From Larix kaempferi (taxonomy: Eukaryota > Streptophyta > Pinopsida > Pinales > Pinaceae): a stretch of DNA of 64,000 nt. The stretch is from the NCBI GenBank assembly GCA_027924585.1, contig BSBM01000826.1, positions 8,773,501 through 8,837,500 of the forward strand, given 5' to 3'. Of this stretch, positions 25,019 to 36,502 are shown piece after piece. A model generated the notes under the pieces. That model was not told the origin of the DNA. It saw only the letters and a program-made list of their open reading frames with translations, and ran no database searches. How positions within the stretch are numbered: the first letter of the stretch is position 1; each line of letters starts with the position of its first letter. A program made the translations under genes and the position numbers.

Positions 25019-25507
25019 AAAGGAGACAACAAGTAATCTTCCACACTCCCTAGAAGCAACACTAGACTGTCTTCCCCCACTCTCCCCTCCCCTGGGACTA
25101 TGGAAGATTACTATGGAATCTTCCCGATAATTGAAGAAGAACTAGACTTGTTCCATGTCAAAACGACCACTTAAGCGGTCTCCAGCACCGATTTATTACT
25201 ATGATTTCCATTTTTTTGCTTCCATGTGTGTTACAGTCTGTTTTTTAAAACTTTCAGTGTTCATACTTTGTATTTTTTGAACAAGACCCAATAACATAGC
25301 TAGGAAGGCCTTATCTGTAAGGTATTTTTTGGTATAATGACAATTGTTACAGTATTTTTGAGTGGTTGGGATGGTGGCTTAATCACTTGAGCCCCCACAT
25401 CCAACTATCAATATTTTTTCCACCTATATAATATCTGCCACTTGTTTCAGCTATAGTAATTAAAATTCTCTGTGCAACTTTACAAAAAAAAGAATGGTGA
25501 TGACTAC

Positions 25508-26001
25508 ATTGAATGGTCGCCCAAGATCATGGGAGTAATTCATTGAAGGGATTTTTTCTAGAAGGAGGCTCACCAAATTCATTAGGATATGGGAGAATTG
25601 TACAAAAGAGGAATCCATAATTGAAGCGAGAGAAGAGAATATGGGTGAATATGACAATCAATCCTTTTCTACTCATACAAAGAAGGAAAAGAGAAAGAAA
25701 TAAGAACACTCTCACAAGAAGCCTAAAATATTTCATAAGAATCATAGACCTCATAAGTACTACTCAAATTACAGATGTTACAGTTGTGATTAATAGGGAA
25801 ATCTTGCAATATATTGCCCCAAAATCAAAGCTCCATACTAGACGAAGAAGAAGATCAAGGTCTTCACAATCAGATGATGGAGTAGAGTATGCTTCCAGAA
25901 AATCCCGTGACTTTTGCAAGGAGGCAGAAACTAAGAGGGATCCTATAAAACACATGAAAGATAAGTATTTACTGTCATTTGAATTCCTAAGTATTTTTTA
26001 A
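25508..26001 (+). pseudogene. Copia gag continued after the retroposon
   Basis: Resumes the gag frame broken at 16729: LNGRPRSW, then a Lys-rich stretch and a decayed zinc knuckle (CYSCD..GNLAIYC at about 25773-25815) with several stops. Protease and integrase of this element are not found. 26002-26389 has no recognisable coding sequence and probably marks an internal deletion. Confidence 0.75.
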
Positions 26002-26389
26002 GGATATTGCTCATAACAATTACATGTAGATCTGTGATGTATTTTTATTTTATGCACTTATATATGACTAAGATTGACTAGCAGTAGGATCATGTAGTGC
26101 ATGTTATGGTTAAGTGGCCTATAGTGCTACACAACATCCCATGAGCCCTTGATGGAGATATTCTAGGATGAAACCTCCTTACTAACATGTTAAGAGCATT
26201 CCACGCTCTTAATAGTATGTTATGGTAGATATGGAAGGCATCTAGATAGTTACCATGTGTATACGAGATATGGATGAGTGTTGTGTTGAAGCATTGGCTA
26301 AGATGCATTGGTTACATGATAGTGCACATTATGTATACGAAGTTTTCATTACATGGAATGTTACTAATAATATGACTAAATTTGACTTG

Positions 26390-27402
26390 TAGGAAAAATG
26401 ATGTGTTATGACCTACAAGAGAAGGATGATGATATTTGTTCTGAAGAACAAGTGATGATTGTTCAGCAGTGACCTTCAAGTAGATTTACAAAATCAAGCA
26501 TACTTTAGAAGTACAAGGAAAGGTTCATGGTTTTTCTCATAAAGAGGGAGTCAATTATGACAATACATTGTTGCTCCTGTAGCAAGATACACTTCGAGTA
26601 GAGGTATACTTACAATAGCTACAGTGATGAAGTGTAAGGTACACTAGATGGATGTGAAGACAACTTTCTTGAATGGTGTAGTAGTAGAAGAAGTGTATGT
26701 GGAGAATCCAATAGTATTTGAGACACGTGACAAGAAAAAATATGTGTGCAAATTGAAGAAGTCCTTGTACGGTTTGAAATAGGCACCGAGGATGTGGTAC
26801 ATAATGATTGATGGATTTCTGACGAGCTTGGATTTTATCAAGAGTAAAGCAGATTCCAACCTTTACTTGAAGGTCGAGGATGGAAAACCAGTCCTAGTAC
26901 TTTTGTATGTCGACGATCTCTTCCTCACAAGTGACGAGAAGATCATTAATTAAATGAAGAGGAAACTTGTTGTAGAATTTGAAATGTAAGACCTGATTAT
27001 GATGCACTACTTCTTAGGTCTTGTGGTGTGGCAGAATCCATAACATATATTCCTTAGCCAAGGAAAATATGCAAAAGATATCCTAAAGATATTTGGGATG
27101 ATGGATTTCAAGGACATGGCCACACCAATGTCATCAAAATTGAAGTTGGTGTGTGGTACTTCTTCAGATACAATGGATTCCACAATATACAAACAGATGA
27201 TTGGTTCCTTGACGTACTTAATGAACACAAGGAAGCATATATGCTTTGCGATGAATACATTGAGTCAGTACATGGTAGAGCTGAGACATGTTCACTTGAA
27301 TGAATAAATCATGTGTTTAGGTACCTGAGGGGTACTTGATTCACTTCTCATGATCAATCATTGAAATATGTTATCGATGCTTGGGATCCATATTTTTGGT
27401 TG
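26390..27402 (+). pseudogene. Copia reverse transcriptase fragment, plus strand
   Basis: Reads KYK..F..FSHKEGVNYDN, MDVKTTFLNGVV, KKSLYGLK, KADSNLYLKVEDG, LLYVDDLFLTSDE, MHYFLGL, FGMMDFKDMATPM, YKQMIGSLTYLMNTR with many stops and small shifts. It is the RT part of the old plus-strand copia whose gag is at 16281/25508. At its right end it runs into the flank shared with AP2 copies 1 and 2 (from about 27340) and is cut by a solo LTR at 27408. Confidence 0.85.
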
Positions 27403-27407
27403 CATGA
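27403..27407. other. Target-site duplication of the 2.4 kb solo LTR (left)
   Basis: CATGA, repeated at 29804-29808. Confidence 0.8.
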
Positions 27408-27413
27408 TGTTAG

Positions 27414-27883
27414 CACTCGGATTTTCCTTGGGCTGTATCAAAGAAACCTCGAGGTAACCTATTTCAAACCAATCTTTAGACTGAAAGTTGGCCTCCTTCA
27501 GCCAGAGAGGGCTCTCTCGGCAAATCTGCCATCCAATGTCACCACGACAGCAGTTTGACAATGAAACTCAAGGGCCACTTTGTAAAATGAATAAAAACTT
27601 AAGGATTTTTAATAAGGTGGCTAGATCAACATGAACAGGATACCATTGCACTCGGATTTTCCTTGGGCTGTATCAAAGAAACCTCGAGGTAACCTATTTC
27701 AAACCAATCTTTAGACTGAAAGTTGGCCTCCTTCAGCCAGAGAGGGCTCTCTCGGCAAATCTGCCATCCAATGTCACCACGACAGCAGTTTGACAATGAA
27801 ACTCAAGGGCCAATTTGTAAAATGAATAAAAACTTAAGGATTTTTAATAAGGTGGCTAGATCAACATGAACAGGATACCATTG
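27414..27883. repeat. 235-bp tandem duplication inside the solo LTR
   Basis: Units 27414-27648 and 27649-27883 differ at about one base (ccactttg versus ccaatttg). They begin cactcggattttcc and end gataccattg. The near-identity shows that the duplication is recent relative to the surroundings. Confidence 0.95.
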
Positions 27884-28516
27884 GGCAATGGAGTCGAGAA
27901 AATAGAAAAATATGGACCAGCAGTTAAACAAATATTTTCATACAAAGGCAAGATAGCTGTCTTATTACAGTCAATAAGATTTTTGCAGGTGATAGGGAAA
28001 GAAATAAAGACAGTCCATTAACAGCAGGCATCAATTTTCAGATGAATCTACCGTTAATTTTAGAGAAATAAATGGATGCTCAGAAGCGAATAAATTGAGG
28101 CATAGAAACATGAATCTCAATCTATATAAACGTTCATCTAAGCATAGAAGAGAATGACATAATGAAAGGCATAACGCAGAAAGTAAACTTGCACGATTAG
28201 AGAAAGGGAAAAGGTACAGACTGCAATTTTTAAACAACGCTTGAATCTTTTATGAAAAATCTGCTCATTTCTGAGATCTGTATTAAGTTCTGAAAACCCT
28301 GCAAAACACCCGAAATGGGTCTCTCCTCCCAGAAAATCCAACCCTTTACATGTTTTTTACATATCAATATATAGAAAGACGGCCTATACCTAATCTTGAA
28401 TTCAAAACCTAACTGAAACTCTAAAAATAGAAACAGTTACAACTTATTTTATTTATTTCAGGAAGTAAATTTGCTGAAAAATAGGCTTCAAAGACCTGGC
28501 TGTATATCTCAAATGG

Positions 28517-28804
28517 AGATAGCTGTGTACATTTTGAGAGAGGTTTTTGTAACTGGGAATGTTATGAAGAAAAACCTCTTTCAGTTTCTGAAAATTCATC
28601 TTCATTTGGAAGAACCAGCTCTTTGAAGTTGATGACTAAAACAGTAAACTGAAATTCTGGAAAATTGCCCCGTGAAGATGACTTAGATTCTCTTAAACCA
28701 TAACACCTGTGTAAAAACTGAGAGAGGTTTTTTAAGATTGGCCCGTTCTGAAGAAAAACCTCTTTCAGTTTCCTAAAATTCCTCTCGGTTTGGCGGAAAC
28801 AGCT
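28517..28804. repeat. Diverged direct repeat with hairpin potential in the solo LTR
   Basis: A block of about 85 bp starting gagagaggtttttt and containing gaagaaaaacctctttcagtttc occurs near 28538 and near 28720. Within each block agaggttttt and aaaaacctct are inverted and could pair. Confidence 0.6.
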
Positions 28805-29808
28805 TCTAGAAAATAGTGACTAAAACAGGCATTTTCTCAAAAACGTGTTATACTTATCCTATTTGATTTTCTTTATGGGATATATCCCACATTGGTTGAG
28901 CGGGAAATGATTGTGGTGTTTATATACCCCATCGCGCACAACACTTGATAACACATAGCACGTGCTATTGTGCTTCTCTTCGTCGGGAATGGTGGTTCCG
29001 CGTGGGCGGAAGGCGGTTTATGATACCACCTCGCGTTGACGCGGATGAATGATAATGTGCCACGTGCTCCTGTGGTATTTCGTCCGCGACCGCTTTATAA
29101 TTTTGAATTTCGAGCTATTGAGGGACGCGGAATTATCCCACATGCAATACAAAGGGATGGTTCCCATTCTTCATATACCTTAATGCTTTCACAATATACC
29201 AAGTAACAACGAATTGGTAGGTTCGTGGATGATGGAGGATATGAGATATGTAGGGCCCTCAAGGCTTGGCACTCGGTCCTGTGGTGAGCCCTCGGTGTTG
29301 GGCGCTAATACCTTTTGTTTTATTTGGCCTAAACCAAATATTTAGAAGGAGCCTTAAGTTATAAAAAGTTAATTTAAAGCTTTAGACCTCCTTTGTTTTT
29401 ATAAAGTTGATACCTTGATTTTGGTTTCATTATAAAAACAAAATCCCCTTTGTTCCATTTTGACTTAGGCTTTATTGAAAACCTTCATAAAGTATAAGAA
29501 TTTCCATAGAAAATTGAAGATCGATGCCTTTTCTCATAAAATTTAGGCCTTGGCTAAATCAAATCTTTTTCTTCATTTTCGACTTAGGTTAAGAATCCTC
29601 TAGGCCCCTCGAAAAGACTTAGTTCACCAATACTTAGGACCATCTTTATTTTGCGATCATGACGTCTGCAGTTCTTTTTCTTCGACTAGGCTTTGAAATT
29701 CCCGTCATGGATAAATATCTTAATTTTGCACCGCCAATGTTTCCGGAAGATGATTAATGCCGTCAGAAGACATTTAAGCACAAAATTTTATGGGGTGCCA
29801 ACACATGA

Positions 29809-31984
29809 CATGTAGGCCATCTCATACTGACAAGGTAAAGTGTTGTACAATCTAGTATGCTTAAATTATCTTTATTCATTATTAGTTGATTTTTTTAATA
29901 CATATAGAATCAATGCATTAAGTAATTTTCTTTTGTTTTTATAAAATGAAGGGTCCATCATTATTGATTGAGCAAGTTACGAGTTTATATTCAAATTTTT
30001 GTGCACACATGACATATATAGGAAACTTGGTTAGTATATGGTTGATTTCGAAAAGTATATACATAGTATATGGTTAATGTAGGGCTGAATTTATGATATT
30101 TAATTTTAACATTATGTGTATCTCTCATTCAAATTGTATGCAGTGAAGGAAACAGTGTTACTGATGTTTTCCACCCCTTCTTGAGCATGATCTCATAGTC
30201 GAACCTGAATCTCCACATGTCCTATTAGAAAGATATGAACCCAACTAAAAAATACAGTTGATGAGGTAAAATTTAAGTCATGATTTAAGTAGTGAGGGCC
30301 TTCCACTATCGAAAATATGATATATCATTTATGTGATTATCTATGTAGACTAAGTCATTAACATATTACCAATATGGAAGAGTACTAGTCAAAACTGATA
30401 ATTTCGCATGATTTTTTAATAGTCTACTTAGTACCGATTGCATCATATGATACTCACATAGGTGAAGAAGTGAGATTGAAATTAACAAAATGAATCACAT
30501 AGCATCAATCATCACCTTGGGGGATTTCACCTCATAACTAAGACTTCAATTCATTTTTTGAATCAATTCAAGCAAATCCAAATTATGAATCAATCCTTAA
30601 AGTAATTATTATAGTATGTATTTATTAATATGAGTTGTTACATGTAATATCATGACACAAAGTTCTCAGTGGTTTTTTGATGTTGTAGAGCGTCGCCACA
30701 TGAGTGATACGCAACACTTCATCAACAAATAGATGGCGACCCATCAACAATCCTAGTATTTGTTTTGTAGACTCCTATTCCTTCAATTTATGATTGTCTT
30801 AATCAGTGTAGTTAAAGTTTGAAAATACTGTGAACTCATAAATTTTGCACTTTACCAATTTTTACTAGATTTTAAATTCTAATTGTTTTTCAATGCACTT
30901 GAGGGTATTTTTATGACTTATTTTGATGTTGAAGCTCCTCGAGGTTATGAGAGCCCTACCGTAGAATGGTCGTAAGGGTGATGGGTTTCCTTGTAAAGCA
31001 GATGGTGGCAATTTTGGTGGTCACTATGATGATTTAGATTGCATTGTTTTCTCATACATTGATTCAATGCCATTTTCTATGTTTTATATTTTTAACCTAG
31101 TAAATTGATAATATACTAAATTTGAATTGTGTGTATATGAACTTTCTTATGATTTGTATGGATTTTATAATTACTTTTTTAGACATTATATTGAGTAATG
31201 ATGTATATTATTATAATTTACTAGTTTACTTGTTTTAGCAAAAGAAAAACATTTTAAAATTTTAAAATAAATTTTAAATATTTTTAGCATTATTTTTTGG
31301 GTATGTTGCATTATTAAATTGATTTTTTAAGTATACTTTTACTATAATTTAAGAAATAGCCTTGAATATTTATTTTATACTTCCATATTTGTTTTCAAAC
31401 TTTTTTATTTATGTTCATATTAAGTCTATTTACGAGACTTTATTATTTGTGTTAATATTAAGTTTATTTATGGAAAATTTGATAATAAAAAATTGAATTT
31501 AAGTTTTTTAAATAATTTTGATTTTTAAGTATTTTGATCATTTTATAAGATATATTTATTATTTAAATGTTTTCTCATTAAATATATATTTATTATTTAA
31601 ATATTTTTTTCTTAAAAAATTATTTTTATTTATCCATCTAAAAACAAAATTACATTTTGTATATACATATTCAGAGACATATATTCTTGTAACGAAACTC
31701 GTAATAATTTTTTTGCTTCTCAAACAAATTTAATTGTAGTTTTAAAGTTACACTGTTGCATTTTATAAAAACATGCATACAGTTCAGTACAATACATAAG
31801 ACCCAAAATTATTTGAAGCTAAACATCCGCACAGTTCAGTACAATCTGCAAAGTATACCTGAAGAGTAAAGCTAAATAGTTCAGTACAATATGCATAGTA
31901 TATCCGAAGAGTAAATTTGAAAACAATTTTTGTATGATCCTTCAAATTTAACTCCGGTTCTATATTGAACAGAACCCAGAGGAA
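29809..31984. repeat. Non-coding flank of AP2/ERF copy 3
   Basis: Diverged match to 1381-3700 (tgtaggccatctcatac..., cacctt.ggggatttcacc, and so on) with several insertions and deletions. It ends in the same gcatacagttcagtacaat motifs that lie downstream of AP2 copies 1 and 2. No coding frame was seen. Confidence 0.65.
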
Positions 31985-32939
31985 TCAGAAGCCCCACATT
32001 AATCCGAATGGATCATTAGACTCCCACATGAAGGGATTGTCATCGTCTATAGTATCCAAACCAGCCACCTTCAAGTATTTTCCCAAGTGATCCTTCGTGG
32101 CTTTTTTGAAATCCCAATTAGTGTCTGGAAAAGGTGGTACCTAATCCCTAGGAATCATTTATGCTGCGGTCGGATGGGTTTTACAAAGATGATTCGACGG
32201 TTGTTTTATTGTATGCTCAGATTGAGCAGTAACACTAATAGGAAACCCTTCCAAGGAAATAAGACCGCTGGCAATGTATTCATATATGTTAATGTTGTAA
32301 TGTTGCAGGAAATTGTAGCATTGCACCACTCAAGATGCAATTGACTTGAAAAATATACAGAGGCTGCATCATTGCCACGACGTTCAAATCTGCTCGTCAT
32401 TCATTGTTGATTGAGACAGTGCAAGCTGGTGCAGGTTTTGAATGGTTGTCTGCATGGATGTTGTAGGCAGTAGAATTTCACCACCTGAGATTCCATTGAC
32501 TTGAACAACTGCATATGTGGTGAAACTGGGGAGTACAAAAGGGTGGTGGGGTTTGGGTAGAGTTTGGGGCTCCGTGCAAGCATTTAGGGCTGGCGGGCAT
32601 GGAAGAAGGGGTCCGAGAGTGATCAAGTGAGAAGAAATGAGAGGGAACTCAGGGCAGGAAGAAAGTGGGTTGAGATCATTCAGATGAGCTCGGGCTTAAT
32701 TCAAGGCAATGGTGACTTGATCATAGGAAAGGGAAGCATCTTGGGTAATAGTGAATCTGACAAAGAATTTCCGAGTCCTCTTCCCGGGAACTGTAATGTT
32801 AGAAACCCACTTCCCTGAGATATGCTAGAGGACTCCTTTGAAATGGAATTTGTCATTATCTGGTCTGGCTTTGCCTTTGAGTTTCCAATTTTCGATCTCG
32901 AGCAGGAGCAATGTCTGTGCTCTCACAATTTCCTCATCA
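31985..32939 (-). pseudogene. DREB2-like AP2/ERF pseudogene, copy 3
   Basis: Collinear with the intact copies but broken. The C-terminus is kept (DPFGLMWGF and stop at 31985), the middle is readable ([26 protein letters not shown]) and the AP2 domain is recognisable (GKWVSNITVPG, RTRK, QDASLSYDQ, RAHLNDL). Two stops fall inside the AP2 domain, at 32825-32827 and 32696-32698, the KMPGIK loop is shortened, and there are frameshifts near 32384 and elsewhere. The first codons are replaced by a copia fragment at 32940, so the ATG and promoter are gone. It is clearly older or less constrained than copies 1 and 2. Confidence 0.9.
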
Positions 32940-33159
32940 CGGCTTAAACCCATGCAAGGATTTGTTAAGTTTGCATACATGGGACTCCTTTCCATGAATT
33001 ACAAGCCCCTCAAATTGTTGTATGTAAACCTCTTCCTCAACCTCACCATTAAGGAATGAAGTATTCACATCCATATGGTGAAGTTTCCAACCCAAAACCG
33101 AAGCAAGGGAAATTATGGTTAGAATAGTAGTGTACCTGGCCACAGGAGCGAATGTCTCA

Positions 33160-34249
33160 GGGTTAAATCGCGAACCTAGGAAACCTTTTTCTGACAAACG
33201 GACTGAAAAAATGGACCGCGGGTGGATGATCACGCAAAAAAAAGTCAAACTGAAACTCTAGGCCGAGAGTTTTGAGAGTTCAAACTCTGGGCCGAGAGTT
33301 TAAAAAAATCTAGGCCGGGAGTTTGAACCAATCATCGCATTGCGTTTAAAAAAAAACTCTCAGATGAGAGTTTGAACGAAACTCGAGGCTGAGAGTTTGG
33401 AAGACATTTTCTCGCCCGAGAGTTTTTGGTCAACAATTCTAGCACCATTTCTGCAGAGTTCAGAAATGTGTCACTTTAACAAGGTCGGACCACTAAAAAA
33501 CATGAGAATTACATGTCAGAGTTTATACCAGTAGATTCATCATTCAATCTACTTTCTAGTAATATAACTTTTTTTCAATTTCATTTAGGATTAATATTTT
33601 TTTCTATTTTTTACTAAATTTTATCATTAAAAAATTAAGTGTCTGAAAAATTAGTCACAATGAAAATTCAATATCATCACAATGACGAAGCCAAAAAAAT
33701 TAAAAAAATACAAGGATGTTCCTTGAAGTGTCCTCTTCAATGGGTATGTTTTAGTTTGTTTGATAAGAATAACATTTGAAATAAAATGTGAAGACAAAAA
33801 CATGTGTCGATAATGCACCATTTTCTGAACATATGCTGTTTCGATAAATAATAAAAAATAGTTCCCAAGTCTTAAAAAACTTGAAATATTGTCCAGGATC
33901 AAGTTTAGTGTGTGTAGATTATGAGCATACAATTTTTTTTCCATAATATGAATAACCATCTATCAAAAAACCGTCATCAACACAGGTCACTCATTATCCA
34001 TACCTAAACTTTTCAAGTATATGTCGTTTGTTGACAAAAAAATTGTCCCACGATATGTTCATAAAAAAAATTAAAAAAAATACGAGTAGAAAGCTAATTC
34101 AATTCTTTAAAACCTTTTTGTTTACTTCAAGTTGAAATTCCTAAGGGATATATGGGTTTGAAGAGGTCGAAGTTGAAAAACATAAAAATTAGCAGGTTTT
34201 TTTTGTCAAAAACAAGCCAAAATTGTTTCCCAACTTCATGTTTTCACCC
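33160..34249. mobile_element. Candidate TIR DNA transposon, 1090 bp, inside copia RT
   Basis: Removing it rejoins the copia RT text (IDYDE to TFAPVARY). The flanks repeat CTCA (33156-33159 and 34250-34253). The ends are imperfect inverted repeats: the left end starts gggttaaatcgcgaacc, and the reverse of the right end starts gggtgaaaacatgaag, with 18 of about 25 positions agreeing by eye. No transposase frame is present, so it would be non-autonomous. The superfamily is not assigned. Confidence 0.6.
33253..33425. repeat. Array of six 20-bp near-palindromes
   Basis: Units of the form aaactct.ggccgagagttt at 33253-33272, 33282-33301, 33305-33324, 33354-33373, 33379-33398 and 33406-33425. Each is largely self-complementary, with spacing of 23-49 bp. 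They lie near the left end of the candidate TIR element and could be protein-binding subterminal repeats, though that is speculation. Confidence 0.7.
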
Positions 34250-35760
34250 CTCATCATAGTCTATCACTTCTTTCTGTGGGAAACCACGGGCCACAGATAT
34301 TTGTTTACACTTTTCAATACTCCCATAAGCTTCATGTTTCATTTTATAAAGCACTTGGAAGTTACTATTCACTTCCCATCAGTTTTAGGAACCACTTCCC
34401 ACACATCATTCTTCATGATAGATTTGTATTCTTCTACCATGGCATCATTCCATGTTTAATGATTTGAGGCCTCCTCATATGTAGAGGGATTTGAATCACT
34501 TATGTGACTCATCTGTGGTACATGTCCTGGAAATATTTCAGGTCTCTTTCACTCTATGGATGATCTTGGAGGTTTTCCATGCTTTTATACCTCTTGCAGA
34601 ATGTCTCAACACCACACATATCACCTCTTAGAAATAATTTCATCAAGATATATTTCTATTAGAATTTATGGATCTTCAAGATCAAGCAGATCTACAGAGT
34701 CATTTGGATTCTCCCTCTCACTATCTAAAAGTAGAGAATCAGAAACTGGATCCTCCATCATAGGATTACCATACTCCTCCATATCTGAATCACACTTGAG
34801 TTCTTCAGAGCACTTGATGGCAGCATCTTCATGAAATGTTATATCTCTCCTTTATCTTCTAGAATCGAAACATGGAGTTTCTTATTCAATCCAAGGACAA
34901 ACAAAAATTCATCCACATGCAATACATCTGTTGAGTCCAAATCAAAAGAAGTGTATCCAATTCCTTGGATCGAATAAGTGGTATTGTGGTATTATCTTCA
35001 AGCTCCACCACATTCCACTAGCCATGTCTCAACACCAGTGGTAATGGATCCAAAAATGGATGATACACGATAGTACTCCTTCTGTGTCTCTCGGTCATCG
35101 GATGAATTATTTCTTGTAGGTTCATATTTTGTAGTAATAGAAGCATGAAACCTACCCTTGAACTTTCATCTTTGCTTTGCACGACATTCTCTTTGATAAT
35201 AGCCCTCACTTAATCTGTGTTGCAAGAGAGAGGTTCTGTTCTTTGGAGGTAGTATATTTTCTCTGGATTTGACCTTCTTCTTGTAAGAAATCATGCCATA
35301 GCCTCTTGAATTTAGGTTGCACTTATCGGCCATTTACTGCAGCCAAGAATGTCTCCCATGAAGATGGAAGACCATTGACAGTGGTCTGTATGAGACCATC
35401 ATCATCGACCATCACACCAATTCTCATGAGTTGATCTCTTACTTGAGATATCTTTGTGAATAAGGAAACCACAACTTTATCCTTTTCTATGTTCCGATTT
35501 CGAAGCTTATCATTCAATATCTCTTTTGACTAGGCTCCTTCTTCTCATAAATATTTTTCAAAGTCTCAAAGCATTCCTTTGCAATCTTCAATGGAGTAAT
35601 CAAAGGAATCAAGTTGTCTTTCATGGAATCATAAATGATTCTCTTTTCTTAGGCTTGATTCTTCTTGAAGGTATTGCGCCCTGCATTAGCAGTAGGATCT
35701 TCAATCAAACTAGATACATATCCATCCAAATCACTCTTCCAAGAAATTTTAGATTCTTGG

Positions 35761-36496
35761 ACTTCCAATTATACCTCTATTCCTCTTCCTCTTACTAGGT
35801 CATCCTATACCTATATTCCTCTTCCTCTTAACCACACACCGACGAGTTCCTACCTCCACTTAATATGTTGTAACTCATTCTCACTTTCCTCATTCCTTTC
35901 TCCATTCCGTAACTTCCCTTCTAGTTGCACACTTCTCTTCTTTGCTTTTCTCATTTGCATCTTCCAACATTGTTCAAATATTTTCAATCTTCTTGCTTCA
36001 CACTCAACCCTAGATTCATTGGAAAATACCTCCCCCCATTGTTTGAATATCCCACCTTTTGCAATGTAGAAACATCATCTAGACAATTTCCCTAGATGGG
36101 AGAGGGTTTTACTCCTCCATTTTGATCTAGTTCAATGGAAAAAGTTTGTGTTCAATTATCTAACTTTTAATCCACAACAGAACTTCTTTCAACAATTTTT
36201 CTCTTTCTCCCCTATTGATTTCTTCGTCAACCTCAGATATATATTGATTTTTTTTCACTGCAAATTCCATAGTATACCTAATTAGAGTGTTTTATTCCCA
36301 AAAATTGAGAACCGTAGTTAGAGAGGTATTCAATCAATGCAACACTACTAGGTATCTCCGAGTCCACTCCACAATTCTTTGTTTTCAGTTGTGGTATTCT
36401 TGAGCTTTCACAAGTCTTTTTAGCCACTTGGATAGTGCTATACGGTATACAACCCTTAAAAATTTGTGTTGATCTAATATTGGCCCTCCGTAAAAG
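35761..36496. repeat. Copia leader/LTR repeat, copy beside block A2
   Basis: 35770-36120 matches the copia leader at 12170-12534, and 36125-36496 matches the right part of the LTR at 13280-13640. The segment equivalent to 12535-13280, including the primer-binding site, is deleted. It belongs to the copia at 32940-35760 and to the left edge of block A2. The LTR resumes after the solo-LTR insertion at 38205. Confidence 0.6.
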
Positions 36497-36497
36497 A

Positions 36498-36502
36498 TGT
36501 AT
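36498..36502. other. Target-site duplication of the 1.7 kb solo LTR (left)
   Basis: TGTAT, repeated at 38200-38204. Copy A1 has the empty site near 245 (atgtattctc). Confidence 0.85.

Larger units (their letters stand above)
16730..25494 (+). mobile_element. Poly(A)-tailed retroposon, about 1.46 kb, nested in copia gag
   Basis: Without the nested copia element (17092-24389 and one TSD copy) this insertion is about 1462 bp. It has a perfect 13-bp target duplication and ends in an A-rich tail (acaaaaaaaagaa, 25482-25494), the hallmarks of LINE-machinery retroposition. The 5' end is GC-richer (caccgctcgcacgagcc). It carries a modest ORF region at 24503-25018. No reverse transcriptase is present, so it is non-autonomous: a short LINE derivative, a large SINE-like element or a processed pseudogene. 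Its first 82 bp are also at 62063-62144 in B2, so it inserted before the large duplication. Confidence 0.75.
27408..29803 (+). mobile_element. Solo LTR, 2396 bp
   Basis: Ends are TGTTAGCAC and GTGCCAACA (inverted, one mismatch, TG...CA) with a perfect 5-bp duplication CATGA. No gag or pol frame is inside. A TATA box (tatata, 28921-28926) lies after gggatatatcccacattgg, and the size suits a large gypsy-type LTR. It splits the flank of AP2 copy 3: the sequence on both sides matches 1313-1385 continuously. A 235-bp tandem duplication lies at its left end. Orientation is taken from the TATA box. It most likely arose by recombination between two LTRs. Confidence 0.8.
32940..35760 (-). mobile_element. 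Copia remnant, integrase deleted, minus strand
   Basis: Minus-strand order: gag N-terminal part (about 35740) and UBN2 part (35517-35323, KISQVRDQLMRIGV, NGLPSSWE), a decayed knuckle region, pre-integrase region (about 34990-34870, TTIPLI and later DSTDVLHVDEFLF after frame changes), then directly the acidic linker before RT (34850-34560), and RT (34520-34250 and 33158-32940: TFAPVARY, HHMDVNTSFLNGEVEEEVYIQ). The integrase core is missing near 34860. RT is interrupted by the insertion at 33160-34249. It is truncated at 32940 against the AP2 pseudogene. It is non-functional. Confidence 0.8.
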
